DNA from: Symbiodinium natans
Taxonomy: Eukaryota; Sar; Dinophyceae; Suessiales; Symbiodiniaceae
Length of the DNA stretch: 64,000 nt
Assembly: GCA_905221605.1 (NCBI GenBank)
Contig: CAJNDS010001458.1
Span: 548,501-612,500, forward strand
Direction of reading: 5' to 3'
The stretch's first letter is position 1, and each line of letters starts with the position of its first letter. Positions 63,803-64,000 of this stretch are shown one piece after another. A model generated the notes under the pieces. That model was not told the DNA's origin and ran no database searches. It saw only the letters and a list, made by a program, of their open reading frames with translations. Made by a program: the position numbers and the translations under genes.

Positions 63803-64000
63803 CTTCCAGAGACCCTAAAACCCGAAATCCCTAGTAGACACCAGGCCCTTGCCATTGTGTTGAGGCCTACAGCCTAAACCCTTGAGCCCTGAAAGCCCTA
63901 CACCCGAAACCCTAAAGCCATACAAGCCTTCAAATCCCCACGCCTGCTCCTTTTCCCTAGTGTGGCGTAGACCCTGGGAAAAAAGTATATTCTTTTTCGG

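Larger units (their letters stand above)
55206..64000. other. Repeat-dominated right flank
   Basis: No gene is recognised. Contents are hairpin elements of families A, B, C, E, G, I and N, TTTAGGG-type tracts, C-rich and G-rich variant arrays at 60.4-61.3 kb, a 26-bp minisatellite at 61.74-61.92 kb, a ~115-bp tandem duplication at 61.97-62.2 kb, and a TTTGGGG array at 62.38-62.6 kb. Unique islands at 62.6-62.69 kb, 63.32-63.42 kb and 63.56-63.69 kb have open frames but no supporting homology. Confidence 0.5.

Overview
The window looks like nuclear DNA of a dinoflagellate, possibly one of the Symbiodiniaceae or a relative. The evidence is the plant/dinoflagellate telomere heptamer TTTAGGG scattered in dozens of short tracts on both strands, introns that start with GC or GA as well as GT, very low coding density, and many short hairpin (MITE-like) repeats. 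No rRNA, tRNA, spliced-leader gene or CRISPR array was recognised. Most of the 64 kb is repeat.

Three loci are coding, all on the minus strand. (1) 624-1771 is the 3' part of an NRT2/NNP-type nitrate transporter, with a frameshift and two altered conserved segments. (2) 12467-30067 holds a gene that no long ORF reveals. I assembled it from 14 tiny exons (26-89 nt) because three sets of exons repeat the same ~75-residue pattern resembling a bacterial-type SH3 (SH3b) domain. All 13 junctions keep one open frame ending in a stop: 686 coding bases in 17.6 kb, with introns of 0.4-2.2 kb. Its 5' exons were not found. (3) 49.24-55.2 kb is an APE-type non-LTR retrotransposon (LINE) with ORF1 and an intact 1301-codon endonuclease/reverse transcriptase ORF2, bordered on both sides by TTTAGGG tracts.

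Layout: 0-0.6 kb repeats; 0.6-1.8 kb transporter; 1.8-12.4 kb repeats and hairpin elements; 12.4-30.1 kb the SH3-like gene; 30.1-49.2 kb repeats, including a large CCCCAAA/TAAACC array at 48.3-48.9 kb; 49.2-55.2 kb LINE; 55.2-64 kb repeats, including a (TTTGGGG)n array at 62.4 kb.

The repeats fall into about 15 hairpin or dispersed families (called A-N here) plus TTTAGGG-type tracts. Several hairpin elements are split by a telomere-type tract, and in four cases the element sequence is duplicated on both sides of the tract, as in insertion with target duplication. Every intron of the SH3-like gene contains TTTAGGG-type sequence and most contain hairpin elements. Intron positions mostly differ among the three duplicated domains, and some introns are bounded by 5-8 nt direct repeats. 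Together this suggests recent intron gain by insertion, resembling introners. These are readings by eye; no search was run.
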